DNA of 12,505 nucleotides. It comes from UMGS1307 sp964523005 (GTDB lineage Bacteria > Bacillota > Clostridia > Oscillospirales > CAG-382). A program made the position numbers and the translations under genes. How positions within the stretch are numbered: the first letter of the stretch is position 1; every line of letters starts with the position of its first letter. The stretch spans positions 1 to 12,505 of the forward strand of contig CAZFZL010000044.1 in the NCBI GenBank assembly GCA_964523005.1, read 5' to 3'. The notes under the pieces were generated by a model that worked only from the letters and a program-made list of their open reading frames with translations, was not told where the DNA came from and searched no databases. Of this stretch, positions 4,718 to 12,455 are shown piece after piece.

Positions 4718-6709
4718 TTATGCTTCAACTCCAACGACTTCAAGCTCTGCAACGCCTATAAAACCTGCGCTTCCGCCTGCTGTTCCTATCACTCTGATAC
4801 CTGTGCAGGTGACTGCATCGAAGGTAAAGGTGTATGCTTCAAAGTGCGTGCCGAAACCGGACTGAGTGTTGCTGTTCGGATAATCGGGAGAAACGACGGA
4901 AGTGACCGTCTGCCATCTGCGCGTACCATCGCCTGCATCGATGTACGCTTCGATGCGTATTGTGCCGTTTGCGAACCAGCCGCCGTTATCGAAGTTCATG
5001 CCCTCAACGAACACGACTGACGAAACGGAAAAATCAGAACCGAACGCGTATCCGATGTAATCCTCGTGCTCCGGTACGTTGTATATAAACGTATCATACT
5101 GAGCGGTCGGCTCCCATGCTCCGACTGCCGGGACATATCCGTCGCGGATTACATTGAGCGATTTATTGCCTGAGCCGAGTGGGGCCGTGTCGTTGCATAT
5201 GGGAAGCCCTGCCGCGGCGATGTTTCGCACTGTGCCGACTTCTCCTATGTCAACATCCGCGGCATCGACGGTCGTGGTCACCTCGCTTGTCACGCTCACT
5301 GATTGGTCGTTGTTGGAGGTGACTGTCAGGGTTATCGTGTATGTGCCTGCTTTTGCGTAAGAATATGAGGCGACGGGCAGAGTCGTTTTGAATCCGTCGC
5401 CCAGATCGGTCTCTATGGATTTGATTCCGGAAAGGTCGTGATATGAAGCGCCTATGGTGACGGTTGCGTCGTCAACGGCGAGGGTGAGCTGTGCGGTAGG
5501 CATATCGGGCCACTGCTCATATTCCACCGGCGTCAAGGCAGCTGCCGTAATAGTGTAGGTAGCGGTCGTTTCGTCGTAGGTTGAGTATGCTTCAAGCGAA
5601 TCCTCGGCAAGCTTTGTCATGACGTTGACTGTCGAGGAAAGCGTGAGGTTGGTGGTGAGAAATTTCGTGACTGTAAGGTCAAGATTTGTCTTGTAGCTGT
5701 TGTCAAGCGCTTTGTAGCCGTAGAAGGTTCCGAGTATACCGCCGACTGAAGACGGGTTGCAGTCGCTGTCCTGTCCGCATTGCATGGAGATCCTTACGGA
5801 ATCCTCGAAAACGCCTTCGCCGTAGAGAAGACCGATGAGGATGTAAGCCGAGTTTAGCTTCGCGTCGATATTTGAGACGGTCGAAGAGCACCAGAGACAT
5901 CTGTCGGTGTTGTTCCATTTATCCTCTATGACCTGCCAGCATTCGAGCCAGGTTTTGCCGGAGTCGTAGCAATCTACGACGTCGTCCATGACATCCTTGA
6001 ACTTTGTGCCGTCCGGTATAGCGTCAAGTCCTGCCTGTATTACTTCATCGACGGTCTTGGCGGTGTATGCTGCGCTGTTCATCGCCGAGACGAACACGCC
6101 GCCGTACACGCCGTCGCCGTAGTTGGTTATATGACCGATCTCGAAGGAGCGTTCAGCCGCAGCCTTCGGGTTACCGGGATATATCTGACCGACGAAATCA
6201 GAGTTGATCTGCCAGTCGATATCATCGCAGTGGAAATTGTATAGATAGCTTCCGGAGCCGGGAGCATCTATCCCGTTCCTGAGATTTTCTCGGCCCTGCT
6301 TGTTCGCGTGATCGAGACCGTATTTGGAATCCCTGAACGCGTTCGCGAGCATTTTGAGAGAGCAGTCATAGCCGTATTTCGCCATTTGCTCGACGTAGGT
6401 GATCTCAACGTAAAGGTCGTCCTGAGTGAAAGCGTCGTTTGCGGAGAACGTAGTAAGAGCCGGGACGCTCGTGTCGGGCATTGTTTTTCCGCAATACCAG
6501 AATTCCTGGCTTGCGCCCCAGGCGACGCCGAACATCTGACCGAACCACGCGCCGAGTATTTTGTCCTTGAGCGCGTCTTTGGTGAGCTCGACGGTGACGA
6601 GCTCCACTTCGCTTTCAGCGCTTTCGGTGCTACTGACGGTGTCGTTGTTACACGCGGCAAATGAGAGAACGAGCGCGAGCACGAGAGTGAGTGCGAGAAG
6701 TTTTTTCAT
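4718..6709 (-). CDS. Secreted lipoprotein with ADP-ribosylglycohydrolase-like, PKD-like and discoidin-like domains
   Basis: A 663-residue exported lipoprotein: a signal peptide with a lipobox ending FAAC (Cys20) and an acidic linker to about 44. The first domain (about 46-370) resembles ADP-ribosylglycohydrolases (DraG/ARH), with KDKILGAWFGQMFGVAWG (48-65), TQDDLYVEITYVE (95-107), YGDGVYGG (197-204) and GQDSDCNPSSVGGILGTFYG (312-331). Asp97, Asp98, Asp314 and Asp316 are the likely metal-binding residues. A PKD-like fold follows (about 405-482, with DLGDG and AGTYTITLTVTSNND), then a C-terminal region (about 490-660) like discoidin/F5-8C carbohydrate-binding modules. The substrate is unknown; an extracellular glycoside or N-glycosyl bond is more likely than intracellular ADP-ribose. 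The start at 6709 is supported by AAAGG. It has its own terminator and appears monocistronic. Confidence 0.85.
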   Translation of the reverse strand: MKKLLALTLVLALVLSFAACNNDTVSSTESAESEVELVTVELTKDALKDKILGAWFGQMFGVAWGASQEFWYCGKTMPDTSVPALTTFSANDAFTQDDLYVEITYVEQMAKYGYDCSLKMLANAFRDSKYGLDHANKQGRENLRNGIDAPGSGSYLYNFHCDDIDWQINSDFVGQIYPGNPKAAAERSFEIGHITNYGDGVYGGVFVSAMNSAAYTAKTVDEVIQAGLDAIPDGTKFKDVMDDVVDCYDSGKTWLECWQVIEDKWNNTDRCLWCSSTVSNIDAKLNSAYILIGLLYGEGVFEDSVRISMQCGQDSDCNPSSVGGILGTFYGYKALDNSYKTNLDLTVTKFLTTNLTLSSTVNVMTKLAEDSLEAYSTYDETTATYTITAAALTPVEYEQWPDMPTAQLTLAVDDATVTIGASYHDLSGIKSIETDLGDGFKTTLPVASYSYAKAGTYTITLTVTSNNDQSVSVTSEVTTTVDAADVDIGEVGTVRNIAAAGLPICNDTAPLGSGNKSLNVIRDGYVPAVGAWEPTAQYDTFIYNVPEHEDYIGYAFGSDFSVSSVVFVEGMNFDNGGWFANGTIRIEAYIDAGDGTRRWQTVTSVVSPDYPNSNTQSGFGTHFEAYTFTFDAVTCTGIRVIGTAGGSAGFIGVAELEVVGVEA

Positions 6710-6767
6710 CTTTCTTACCTTTCCTTTGTGTTGTTTGTTTTGTTGATGTGGTTAATATTTCAGCATA

Positions 6768-6815
6768 GAAAAAAGAGCGGAATGCCGGACAAGCGCTGCT
6801 TGCCGGATCCGTTCT
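6768..6815 (-). terminator. Terminator of the GntR/membrane-protein unit
   Basis: Just past the stop at 6828, the minus strand shows a long stem with CCGG and CAAGC arms around an AGC loop, extended by AGAACGGA/TTCCGCTCT and followed by six Ts (plus 6768-6773). It ends about 60 bases before the start of the lipoprotein gene at 6709. That gap is A/C-rich on the minus strand and I see no clear promoter in it. Confidence 0.85.
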
Positions 6816-6827
6816 TTCTTATCATAA

Positions 6828-7235
6828 TCAGTTACCCTTTATCCATATTGTCTTTTTAGAGTCCTCGCCCTGGAGAATCAGCCTTACAACATCTTCACCG
6901 AGCGGTATCTCAAGCGTGATTGTACCGTCTTCGTCGCATGACGCGATCTGTTGATCGGCATATGTTCCGTATATGAACAAATATGCGTATACACTGCCGT
7001 TCGTCTCTTCTCTTTCGACGCATTTGTAGCCGTTGTAATTGTACGGCTTATCGACCGAAAGACATACGGTGGCTGTGTTGTCGGACACCGTAGTCGTGCA
7101 GCTGAAGGAAACGTCCTTTGTGTCACACCGGCGAGGCGTGTAGTAAAATATCGCCGCGCTTATTCCGACTATCATTGCTCCGATAAGCAGGCAGCACAGG
7201 GATATGATTGCTATCCTGGTTAGTTTGCTCATCAC
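6828..7235 (-). CDS. Small membrane-anchored protein of unknown function
   Basis: A 135-residue protein not recognised as a known family. It has a short positive N-terminus, one hydrophobic segment (about 8-31) that is a membrane anchor or uncleaved signal, and a β-rich outer part (about 40-135) with several cysteines. The GTG at 7235 and the ATG at 7232 are both possible starts; an AGGA lies about 10 and 13 bases upstream, favouring GTG slightly. It starts 12 bases after the GntR stop at 7248, so the two are almost certainly co-transcribed and perhaps translationally coupled. By context it may be the regulatory target or sensor partner of that GntR protein. Confidence 0.75.
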   Translation of the reverse strand: MMSKLTRIAIISLCCLLIGAMIVGISAAIFYYTPRRCDTKDVSFSCTTTVSDNTATVCLSVDKPYNYNGYKCVEREETNGSVYAYLFIYGTYADQQIASCDEDGTITLEIPLGEDVVRLILQGEDSKKTIWIKGN

Positions 7236-7247
7236 GGCTTTGTTTTC

Positions 7248-7625
7248 CTATCTGTTTTTTAGCGAATCTTCAACCGCAAAAAGTATTTCGTCGTCAGTCA
7301 GCTCAAGCCTTCTGGCAGAAGCGATGAATTCTGCGGTACGCTTTGCGGCAACGCGGGCGCGAAGTCCGTTGATGAAATCGGCGTCATTTGAAACAAATTT
7401 GCCTGCCGTTGTGCGTGTGAATATAACGCCCTGCTCTTCAAGGATCGTCAGTGCGCGCTGTACTGTGTTGGGATTGGTTTGCTGACCTTCGCTTATTTCA
7501 CGAACGGAATCAAGCCTTTCACCGGGATGAAGTCCGCCGGTTGCAATCTCTTCAAGTATCCACTCTACCAGCTGCTGATATAGCGGAGTGTTGTTTGTTC
7601 TTTTCATTGTGTCGTAATGCATCAT
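7248..7625 (-). CDS. YtrA-subfamily GntR transcriptional regulator
   Basis: A 125-residue cytoplasmic DNA-binding protein. The winged helix spans about residues 13-80: TPLYQQLVEWILEEIATG, then GERLDSVREISE, and the recognition-helix stretch TNPNTVQRALTILEEQG, ending in the wing TRTTAGKFVS. Only a short C-terminal helical tail (about 85-125) follows, as in the YtrA subfamily, so there is no large ligand-binding domain. The start at 7625 has AGGA about 9 bases upstream; ATGs at 7622 and 7607 are alternatives, the latter without a ribosome binding site. YtrA regulators usually precede ABC transporter genes, but here the next gene encodes a small membrane protein. Confidence 0.93.
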   Translation of the reverse strand: MMHYDTMKRTNNTPLYQQLVEWILEEIATGGLHPGERLDSVREISEGQQTNPNTVQRALTILEEQGVIFTRTTAGKFVSNDADFINGLRARVAAKRTAEFIASARRLELTDDEILFAVEDSLKNR

Positions 7626-7664
7626 GTGGGTGTGTCCTGTCTTTCTAAAGGTATTGTATATCTC

Positions 7665-7693
7665 ATTGTAGCAAATCTTATTCTAAAAAGCAA
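7665..7693 (-). promoter_or_regulatory. Candidate promoter of the GntR unit
   Basis: On the minus strand TTGCTT (plus 7688-7693), 17 bases, then TACAAT (plus 7665-7670, 5/6). A second TACAAT at 7653-7658 forms a 12-base-phased direct repeat with it and could be an operator half-site or an alternative -10. The -35 box resembles that of the zinc-ribbon gene. Confidence 0.5.
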
Positions 7694-7717
7694 GATGTAT
7701 ATGTGTATAAATTTTTA

Positions 7718-7746
7718 TTGACAGAGTCGATTTATTGTGTTATTAT
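7718..7746 (+). promoter_or_regulatory. Promoter of the solute-binding protein gene
   Basis: A perfect TTGACA (7718-7723), 17 bases, then TATTAT (7741-7746, 5/6). Transcription would start near 7753. It is divergent from the GntR promoter, with the two -35 boxes about 25 bases apart, so the GntR protein could control both. Confidence 0.8.
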
Positions 7747-7752
7747 TAACAA

Positions 7753-7904
7753 TAGAAAACAGTCATGTGAAAACTCGATTTTTAACCATTTCGTGTAAGG
7801 GCGAACAGCAATATATAATAAGCCGGGTAGCAGCCCGAGGTTCACGCTGCCATCAGACTTTTATAAAAAAGAACATTCACAGATGATCAGGAAAGGACAA
7901 GACA
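7753..7904 (+). promoter_or_regulatory. Structured leader of the solute-binding protein gene
   Basis: About 150 transcribed bases before the ATG at 7905. It holds a hairpin CGGGT-AGCA-GCCCG (7824-7837) and a competing pairing GGTAGC/GCTGCC across the same region (about 7826-7851), which may be a switch or just stable structure. No known riboswitch consensus is recognised. Confidence 0.35.
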
Positions 7905-9422
7905 ATGAAAAAGAAACTGCGCATTATTATTTCGCTTCTCTGCGTGGTCATGACGTTCGTATTCGTGCTCTCCGCGTGCGATACAGGCAGCAACGTCAGC
8001 AGCGGAGTGTCAAATGCTGTTTCGGCGACGACAAGCACCGGCGGTGTTGATGAAAACGGTTACAACAGCGAAACAAAAAAATATGAGAGCGCCAATGAGG
8101 TGAAAAACTGGGACGAGCGTGAACTTAAAATACTCGTTCTCGGTAAAAGCTATGGAACATATTGCTCGGAAGATTTCTCCTATGACGAAGATATCGACGG
8201 CGATGTTATCAACGATGCTGTTTTCAACAGGAACACAGCGCTTGAGACAAAATACAACGTCGTTCTCAAGGTAGTTGAAGCCGAGAGCGGCACCGTCGAA
8301 ACAATGATCAAAAACGACGTCGACGGCGGAACAAAAGCGTATGACATTGTTATGCCGTACATCAGAAGCGCCGCGACACTCTCGCTGTCGGGCTATTTGC
8401 TCGATCTTTCCGCGTATGACACGATTGACCTTTCGAAGCCGTGGTGGGATCAGAACTTTGTCAGCACCGTAACGATGAACGGATCGCTCTTCCTCGGAAG
8501 CGGCGACATAAGCCTGCTCAACAAGATCTGCGCAACGGCGGTCAGCTTCAACAAGGAAATGATAACCGAGTATTCACTCAGTAATCCTTACGAGCTTGTC
8601 AAAAACGGAACGTGGACGCTCGATGCAATGAGCGAAATGGGCAGAACAGTTCTTTCCGACGACGGCGACGGTGTATTGCAGTACGAGGGCCACGATGTAT
8701 TCGGCCTTTCCTCTTCGTACGGCGACGGCATCAACTACTATATCGGCTGCAACCAGAACCTTTGCCTCAAAGATGAAAACGACTATCCTTATATAGCGAT
8801 AGGCAGCGTCGAATCCATCGATATCGTTCAGAACATCGTCACGATGCTCTCTCAGGACTGGGTTATCCATGCACAGGAAATGGGAACCGACAACATCTGG
8901 GATTCTTCTCTGAAGATATTCAGCGAAGGAAGAGCGCTCTTCAGAACGAATGCCTTTTCCGCCAACAAGAAACTGCGCGACACGACGGTCAACTTCGGTA
9001 TCGTTCCGCTCCCCAAGGCATCTGAAGATCAGGACGGCTACTATTCCTTTGTCGCAACAAACAACACCGTTATCTGCGCCGCTATCACGGCAGGCTGCCA
9101 AGATGATGAGTTTGCCGCTTATATGCTTGAGGCGGCTGCTGTTGAAGGCAAGAACTACCTCACACCTGCTTATATCGACATTTCGCTCATGCAGCGTGAT
9201 ACGCGCGACGACGAATCGCAGGAAATGATCGAGATCATATTTGCAAACTTCAGATACGACCTCAACCATATCTACAATTTCGGACTTTCCAACGTTCTTC
9301 AGACGCTTGTACAGAACGGCACACCGAACGAGATAACTTCGCTTCTCGCCGAAAACAAATCGGCGGTCGAAACGAAAATCGATGATGTCATGGAAGAAGT
9401 CAACAAGTGGTCAGGCAGATAA
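7905..9422 (+). CDS. ABC-type extracellular solute-binding lipoprotein
   Basis: A 505-residue exported lipoprotein with a signal peptide ending in the lipobox LSAC (Cys25), a Ser/Thr/Gly-rich linker to about 60 and a solute-binding fold typical of the sugar-binding (family 1) group, e.g. ELKILVLGK, YDIVMPYIRSAATLSLSGYLLDLS, KPWWDQNF and FGIVPLPKA. It would capture a sugar or oligosaccharide outside the cell and hand it to a permease. No sugar-type permease or ATPase gene lies next to it in the window, so it is an orphan that must use components encoded elsewhere. The start is fixed by AAAGGA seven bases upstream. It has its own promoter and terminator and is monocistronic. The ligand cannot be told. 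Confidence 0.92.
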   Translation: MKKKLRIIISLLCVVMTFVFVLSACDTGSNVSSGVSNAVSATTSTGGVDENGYNSETKKYESANEVKNWDERELKILVLGKSYGTYCSEDFSYDEDIDGDVINDAVFNRNTALETKYNVVLKVVEAESGTVETMIKNDVDGGTKAYDIVMPYIRSAATLSLSGYLLDLSAYDTIDLSKPWWDQNFVSTVTMNGSLFLGSGDISLLNKICATAVSFNKEMITEYSLSNPYELVKNGTWTLDAMSEMGRTVLSDDGDGVLQYEGHDVFGLSSSYGDGINYYIGCNQNLCLKDENDYPYIAIGSVESIDIVQNIVTMLSQDWVIHAQEMGTDNIWDSSLKIFSEGRALFRTNAFSANKKLRDTTVNFGIVPLPKASEDQDGYYSFVATNNTVICAAITAGCQDDEFAAYMLEAAAVEGKNYLTPAYIDISLMQRDTRDDESQEMIEIIFANFRYDLNHIYNFGLSNVLQTLVQNGTPNEITSLLAENKSAVETKIDDVMEEVNKWSGR

Positions 9423-9443
9423 GTCCACACATTTAGGAAATCA

Positions 9444-9475
9444 CACCGCGGCGAATATCGCCGCGGTGCTTTTTT
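9444..9475 (+). terminator. Intrinsic terminator of the solute-binding protein gene
   Basis: A perfect 11-bp stem CACCGCGGCGA/TCGCCGCGGTG with an ATA loop, followed by CTTTTTT, 21 bases past the stop. Confidence 0.95.
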
Positions 9476-9495
9476 ATAAACTCTTTTGAATACTG

Positions 9496-9536
9496 TTGAC
9501 AAGCAGCGCGCATTGGCGTACCATTGTATTAGTACG
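9496..9536 (+). promoter_or_regulatory. Promoter and candidate operator of the GntR-ABC operon
   Basis: TTGACA (9496-9501), 17 bases, then TACCAT (9519-9524, 4/6). Overlapping the -10 box is an inverted repeat CGTAC (9517-9521) and GTACG (9532-9536) with a 10-base centre, the usual size of a GntR dimer site. Autorepression by the GntR protein encoded next is the likely reading. Confidence 0.6.
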
Positions 9537-9554
9537 AAGGAAAGGAGCAAAAGC

Positions 9555-9944
9555 ATGGCGTGGATTTTCAACGATGAAAAGCCGATCTATCTCCAGATGA
9601 CCGAACGGATAGAGCGAATGATCGCCGCAGGGGAGTACAAACCAGGCGAAAGCGTGATGAGTGTACGGGAGCTTGCTTTGCAGGCGGCGGTCAACCCGAA
9701 CACAGCGCAGCGCGCTATGTCGGAGCTTGAGCGGCGAGGATTGCTCGCAACGACGCGCAATATGCCCAGATGTGTGACATGTGATATCGCGGCGATCGAA
9801 AATATGCGCGAGCGGATAATACTCGAAGCAGCAGAAGCATATGCCGAAACGGTATGTCAGCTTCACGCGGATGAAGTGCGTGCGCTGGAAACTGTGCGCG
9901 ACAGATTGAATAAAAAGAAAAAAGAGGAAGGGACGGAAGGTTGA
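9555..9944 (+). CDS. YtrA-subfamily GntR transcriptional regulator of an ABC operon
   Basis: A 129-residue DNA-binding repressor. The winged helix covers about 8-75, with KPIYLQMTERIERMIAAGEY, PGESVMSVRELA and the recognition stretch VNPNTAQRAMSELERRG. A helical, charged tail (about 80-129) probably mediates dimerisation. A frame extension begins at 9486, but the true start is the ATG at 9555, since AAAGGAG lies seven bases upstream and the promoter's -10 region and operator lie between. The stop is directly followed by the ATG of the ABC ATPase (9945). Members of this family repress the transporter operon they sit in, often in response to cell-envelope stress or antibiotics. Confidence 0.95.
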   Translation: MAWIFNDEKPIYLQMTERIERMIAAGEYKPGESVMSVRELALQAAVNPNTAQRAMSELERRGLLATTRNMPRCVTCDIAAIENMRERIILEAAEAYAETVCQLHADEVRALETVRDRLNKKKKEEGTEG

Positions 9945-10658
9945 ATGAGTGACAACATCATAGACGCATATGGACTGACGAAATCATATGGATCACTCAA
10001 GGCGCTCGACGAATTTGCAATCACTGTAACGAAGGGGAAGGTGTTCGGACTGCTCGGCCCGAACGGAAGCGGCAAGACTACGTTCATCAAGCTGTGCGCG
10101 GGCCTGCTTACGCCGGACAGCGGTCATTTGCGCGTTTGCGATGAGGGCGTCGGCGCAGGCACGAAAGCACTTGTCTCGTATCTGCCTGAAGCGATGTATT
10201 TTCCGCAGTGGATGAAAATAAGCGAATGTATGGCGATTTTTGACGATTTTTACGCTGACTTCGACAGAACTAAAGCAACAGAAATGCTCGCAGCGCTTCA
10301 GGTCGACGGAGCGAAGCGGATTCGCGAGCTGTCGAAGGGAATGAAGGAAAAGCTGCAGCTCGTGCTGGTCATGTCACGCCGGGCAAGGCTGTATTTGCTG
10401 GATGAGCCGATAGCCGGCGTTGACCCGGCATCTCGTGATTATATTCTTGATACCATAATACGCTCGTACAGCGCAGATGCGGCTGTCGTTATTTCCACTC
10501 ACCTTATATCGGATATCGAAAAGGCGCTTGACGAGTTCGCGTTTCTCAGCTACGGAAAGATCGTGATGCAGATGACGCCGGATGAAGCGCGTGAGAAATA
10601 CGGCAAATCTGTCGATGCATTGTTCAGGGAGGTGTTCAGATGTTTCGTAAATTATTGA
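9945..10658 (+). CDS. ABC transporter ATP-binding protein (YtrB-like)
   Basis: A 237-residue cytoplasmic ATPase that powers the membrane protein encoded next. It shows Walker A GPNGSGKT (38-45), a signature LSKGM (129-133) in the degenerate form seen in this group, Walker B LYLLDEP (149-155) with Glu154, a D-loop GVD and the H-loop STH (His186). The Q-loop region reads YLPEAMYF, without the usual Gln, which is common in YtrB-type proteins. It follows the GntR stop without any gap, with GGAAGG upstream, and overlaps the permease gene by 19 bases. The substrate is unknown; related systems are linked to peptide or antibiotic resistance and envelope stress. Confidence 0.95.
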   Translation: MSDNIIDAYGLTKSYGSLKALDEFAITVTKGKVFGLLGPNGSGKTTFIKLCAGLLTPDSGHLRVCDEGVGAGTKALVSYLPEAMYFPQWMKISECMAIFDDFYADFDRTKATEMLAALQVDGAKRIRELSKGMKEKLQLVLVMSRRARLYLLDEPIAGVDPASRDYILDTIIRSYSADAAVVISTHLISDIEKALDEFAFLSYGKIVMQMTPDEAREKYGKSVDALFREVFRCFVNY

Positions 10659-11491
10659 AGTACGACCTGAAAGCGCTTTTTCGCGTTTTGTTTCCCGGTG
10701 AGCTGATTGTCATTGCGCTGTGCGTAGTGGCTTCGTTGGTGTTCAGCTTGCTTGTGAGTATACAGCAAAGCGACGGCGCCTACACGACGGCGACGCTGCT
10801 CGAAACGATGGTGCTGACCATGTTCCTCTACCTTTGTTATATGATGCTGTACGCCGGACTTATAGCCGGAAGCGTATATATAATGGTGTTTTTCTATAAG
10901 AAGATGGTCGGCTCGGAAAGCTATCTGACGCATACGCTTCCCGTCAAAACGGATGCGCTGCTGCTGTCGAAGCTGCTCGCTTCCTTTATAGCGTCGCTGT
11001 CGATGCTGGTGTCGGTCCTGCTCGGCGGAGCGGTGTTCGGAACGATAACATACTTCTGTACAGATGGTACAGATGAGTTTTTGTGGAATGCCGCGGATCA
11101 GATAAAAGATATGTTTGATGCCTTATTCTCTCAAGGCGACGCGTGGGGGCTGGTCATATCGGCGTTGGTGTTTATACTGGCGATATATATTTGCACGATG
11201 TTGTTGTATTTCTTGTCTATCGTCACCGGCGGCACGCTCGCGCGCAAGCATAAAGCACTCGCGAGCATAGGCATGTATTGTGCGTTTTCATTCGGAATGC
11301 AGATCGTGACGTGTATACTGTATTACGGCGCACTCATCGTCGGTGCTACCGCCGATTATCAGGGCGATGTGCTTAATATTTTAGATATGTCAACGGGGAT
11401 ATTGCTTGTGCTAAGCGTATTGTATCTGCTGCTTGCCGTGTTGTTTTATTTCCTGATACGGCGTATGATAACGAAAAAGCTGAATCTGTGA
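10640..11491 (+). CDS. ABC transporter permease of the GntR-ABC operon
   Basis: A 283-residue membrane protein with about six segments (around 21-41, 57-86, 108-138, 169-197, 207-234 and 252-273). The motif ESYLTHTLPVKTDALLLSKLL (93-113), between the second and third segments, is characteristic of ABC-2 type permeases encoded next to YtrA regulators. It pairs with the ATPase of 9945-10658. The start at 10640 lies inside the ATPase gene, with GGGAGG (10628-10633) seven bases upstream, so translation is probably coupled. What it exports or senses is unknown. Confidence 0.9.
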   Translation: MFRKLLKYDLKALFRVLFPGELIVIALCVVASLVFSLLVSIQQSDGAYTTATLLETMVLTMFLYLCYMMLYAGLIAGSVYIMVFFYKKMVGSESYLTHTLPVKTDALLLSKLLASFIASLSMLVSVLLGGAVFGTITYFCTDGTDEFLWNAADQIKDMFDALFSQGDAWGLVISALVFILAIYICTMLLYFLSIVTGGTLARKHKALASIGMYCAFSFGMQIVTCILYYGALIVGATADYQGDVLNILDMSTGILLVLSVLYLLLAVLFYFLIRRMITKKLNL

Positions 11492-11523
11492 GTTCGCGTG
11501 GCTATATTTTGCTGTGAGCTTTA

Positions 11524-11563
11524 AAACAGACGGCAGAAGCGTTTTTGCTTCTGCCGTCTGTTT
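11524..11563. terminator. Bidirectional terminator between convergent units
   Basis: A perfect 17-bp stem (11524-11540 with 11547-11563; AAACAGACGGCAGAAGC and its reverse complement) around GTTTTT. The arms end in A and T runs, so it can terminate both the GntR-ABC operon and the minus-strand gene at 11619. Its core is shared with the hairpin at 2535-2563. Confidence 0.9.
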
Positions 11564-11618
11564 ATGATTATATTGTTTGCTTTGCTTGACAGGCTTGGGC
11601 TGCGATGTAGCGGTCAGG

Positions 11619-12455
11619 TCAGCCCTTGACTTTTTCGGGAAGCTCTCGCTGCTCATCAACGTGAAGTGAAAGAAGGCGTGCTGCTATGAACAGGCTCATC
11701 AGCAGCTCGAGCGCCGAGAACACTGTGTCGCTTTGCCAGGCGACGATCCAGAAGGACGAGAGTATCAGCTCCGGCAGCGCGTATACTGATGTCAGCAGTA
11801 CACTGCACAGACCGAAGAATACATACAGCCGGGCAGAGCCGGACGAAACGGAAAACTTGCCTTCATATACGAAAAACAGCATTATCGCCGCAAGCGAAAA
11901 AAGATGGAAAAGGCTCATATCTGAATTCGGTCTGTTGTTTATGCGGAAGAAATATATCAATAGCCTTGCTATTGACATTATTATCGGCATTGCAGCCATT
12001 GCACTGAAAAGGGAACTTTGCGTTTTTGCTTTTTTAGACGGCGCATATATGAAGAAACAGCACGAAAGCACAAGCAGAACGACAACCGCCCATTCCGCAG
12101 TCGTCATCGCGGACGCACCGGAAAAATGATAAAACACGAGAAGCCCTGCGGTCGTGACGGTCATAAAGCCGGTAAGCGTAGAAAAGAAGATGGTCGGCGT
12201 ATCGTCATAGACCAGAGAATTGACTGAATTTTTCTTTATTATGAACACACCCGCAGCGAAAATCACAACCAACGCAACCACAACATAGGGGAACGTGTTT
12301 GTAAACATGTTGTCGGTCAGCGCAAGCCGTGAATAATCAGTATAGTCGCCCGTGGTATCTAGATATTTGAAAATAAGGATGCATCTGAGCGCGGACAGGC
12401 ATAGAACGACGGCAAAAATTGCCCACAGAAGCGTTTTGTATTTTTTTCTGTCCAT
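11619..12455 (-). CDS. Integral membrane protein of unknown function
   Basis: A 278-residue protein with about eight hydrophobic segments (around 9-29, 55-73, 89-109, 120-138, 149-170, 181-198, 210-232 and 245-264), joined by short loops, and a charged C-terminus (SLHVDEQRELPEKVKG). No family motif is recognised. The start is the ATG at 12455; the nearest purine-rich AAAGGG lies about 13 bases upstream, farther than usual, so initiation may be weak. It is convergent with the GntR-ABC operon and shares its terminator. The remaining 50 bases to the window edge show no gene. Confidence 0.8.
   Translation of the reverse strand: MDRKKYKTLLWAIFAVVLCLSALRCILIFKYLDTTGDYTDYSRLALTDNMFTNTFPYVVVALVVIFAAGVFIIKKNSVNSLVYDDTPTIFFSTLTGFMTVTTAGLLVFYHFSGASAMTTAEWAVVVLLVLSCCFFIYAPSKKAKTQSSLFSAMAAMPIIMSIARLLIYFFRINNRPNSDMSLFHLFSLAAIMLFFVYEGKFSVSSGSARLYVFFGLCSVLLTSVYALPELILSSFWIVAWQSDTVFSALELLMSLFIAARLLSLHVDEQRELPEKVKG

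Noticed and set aside
8574..9269. 231-residue reverse-strand open frame inside the solute-binding protein gene
   Set aside because: Antisense shadow of a clear lipoprotein gene, without a ribosome binding site or recognisable domain.
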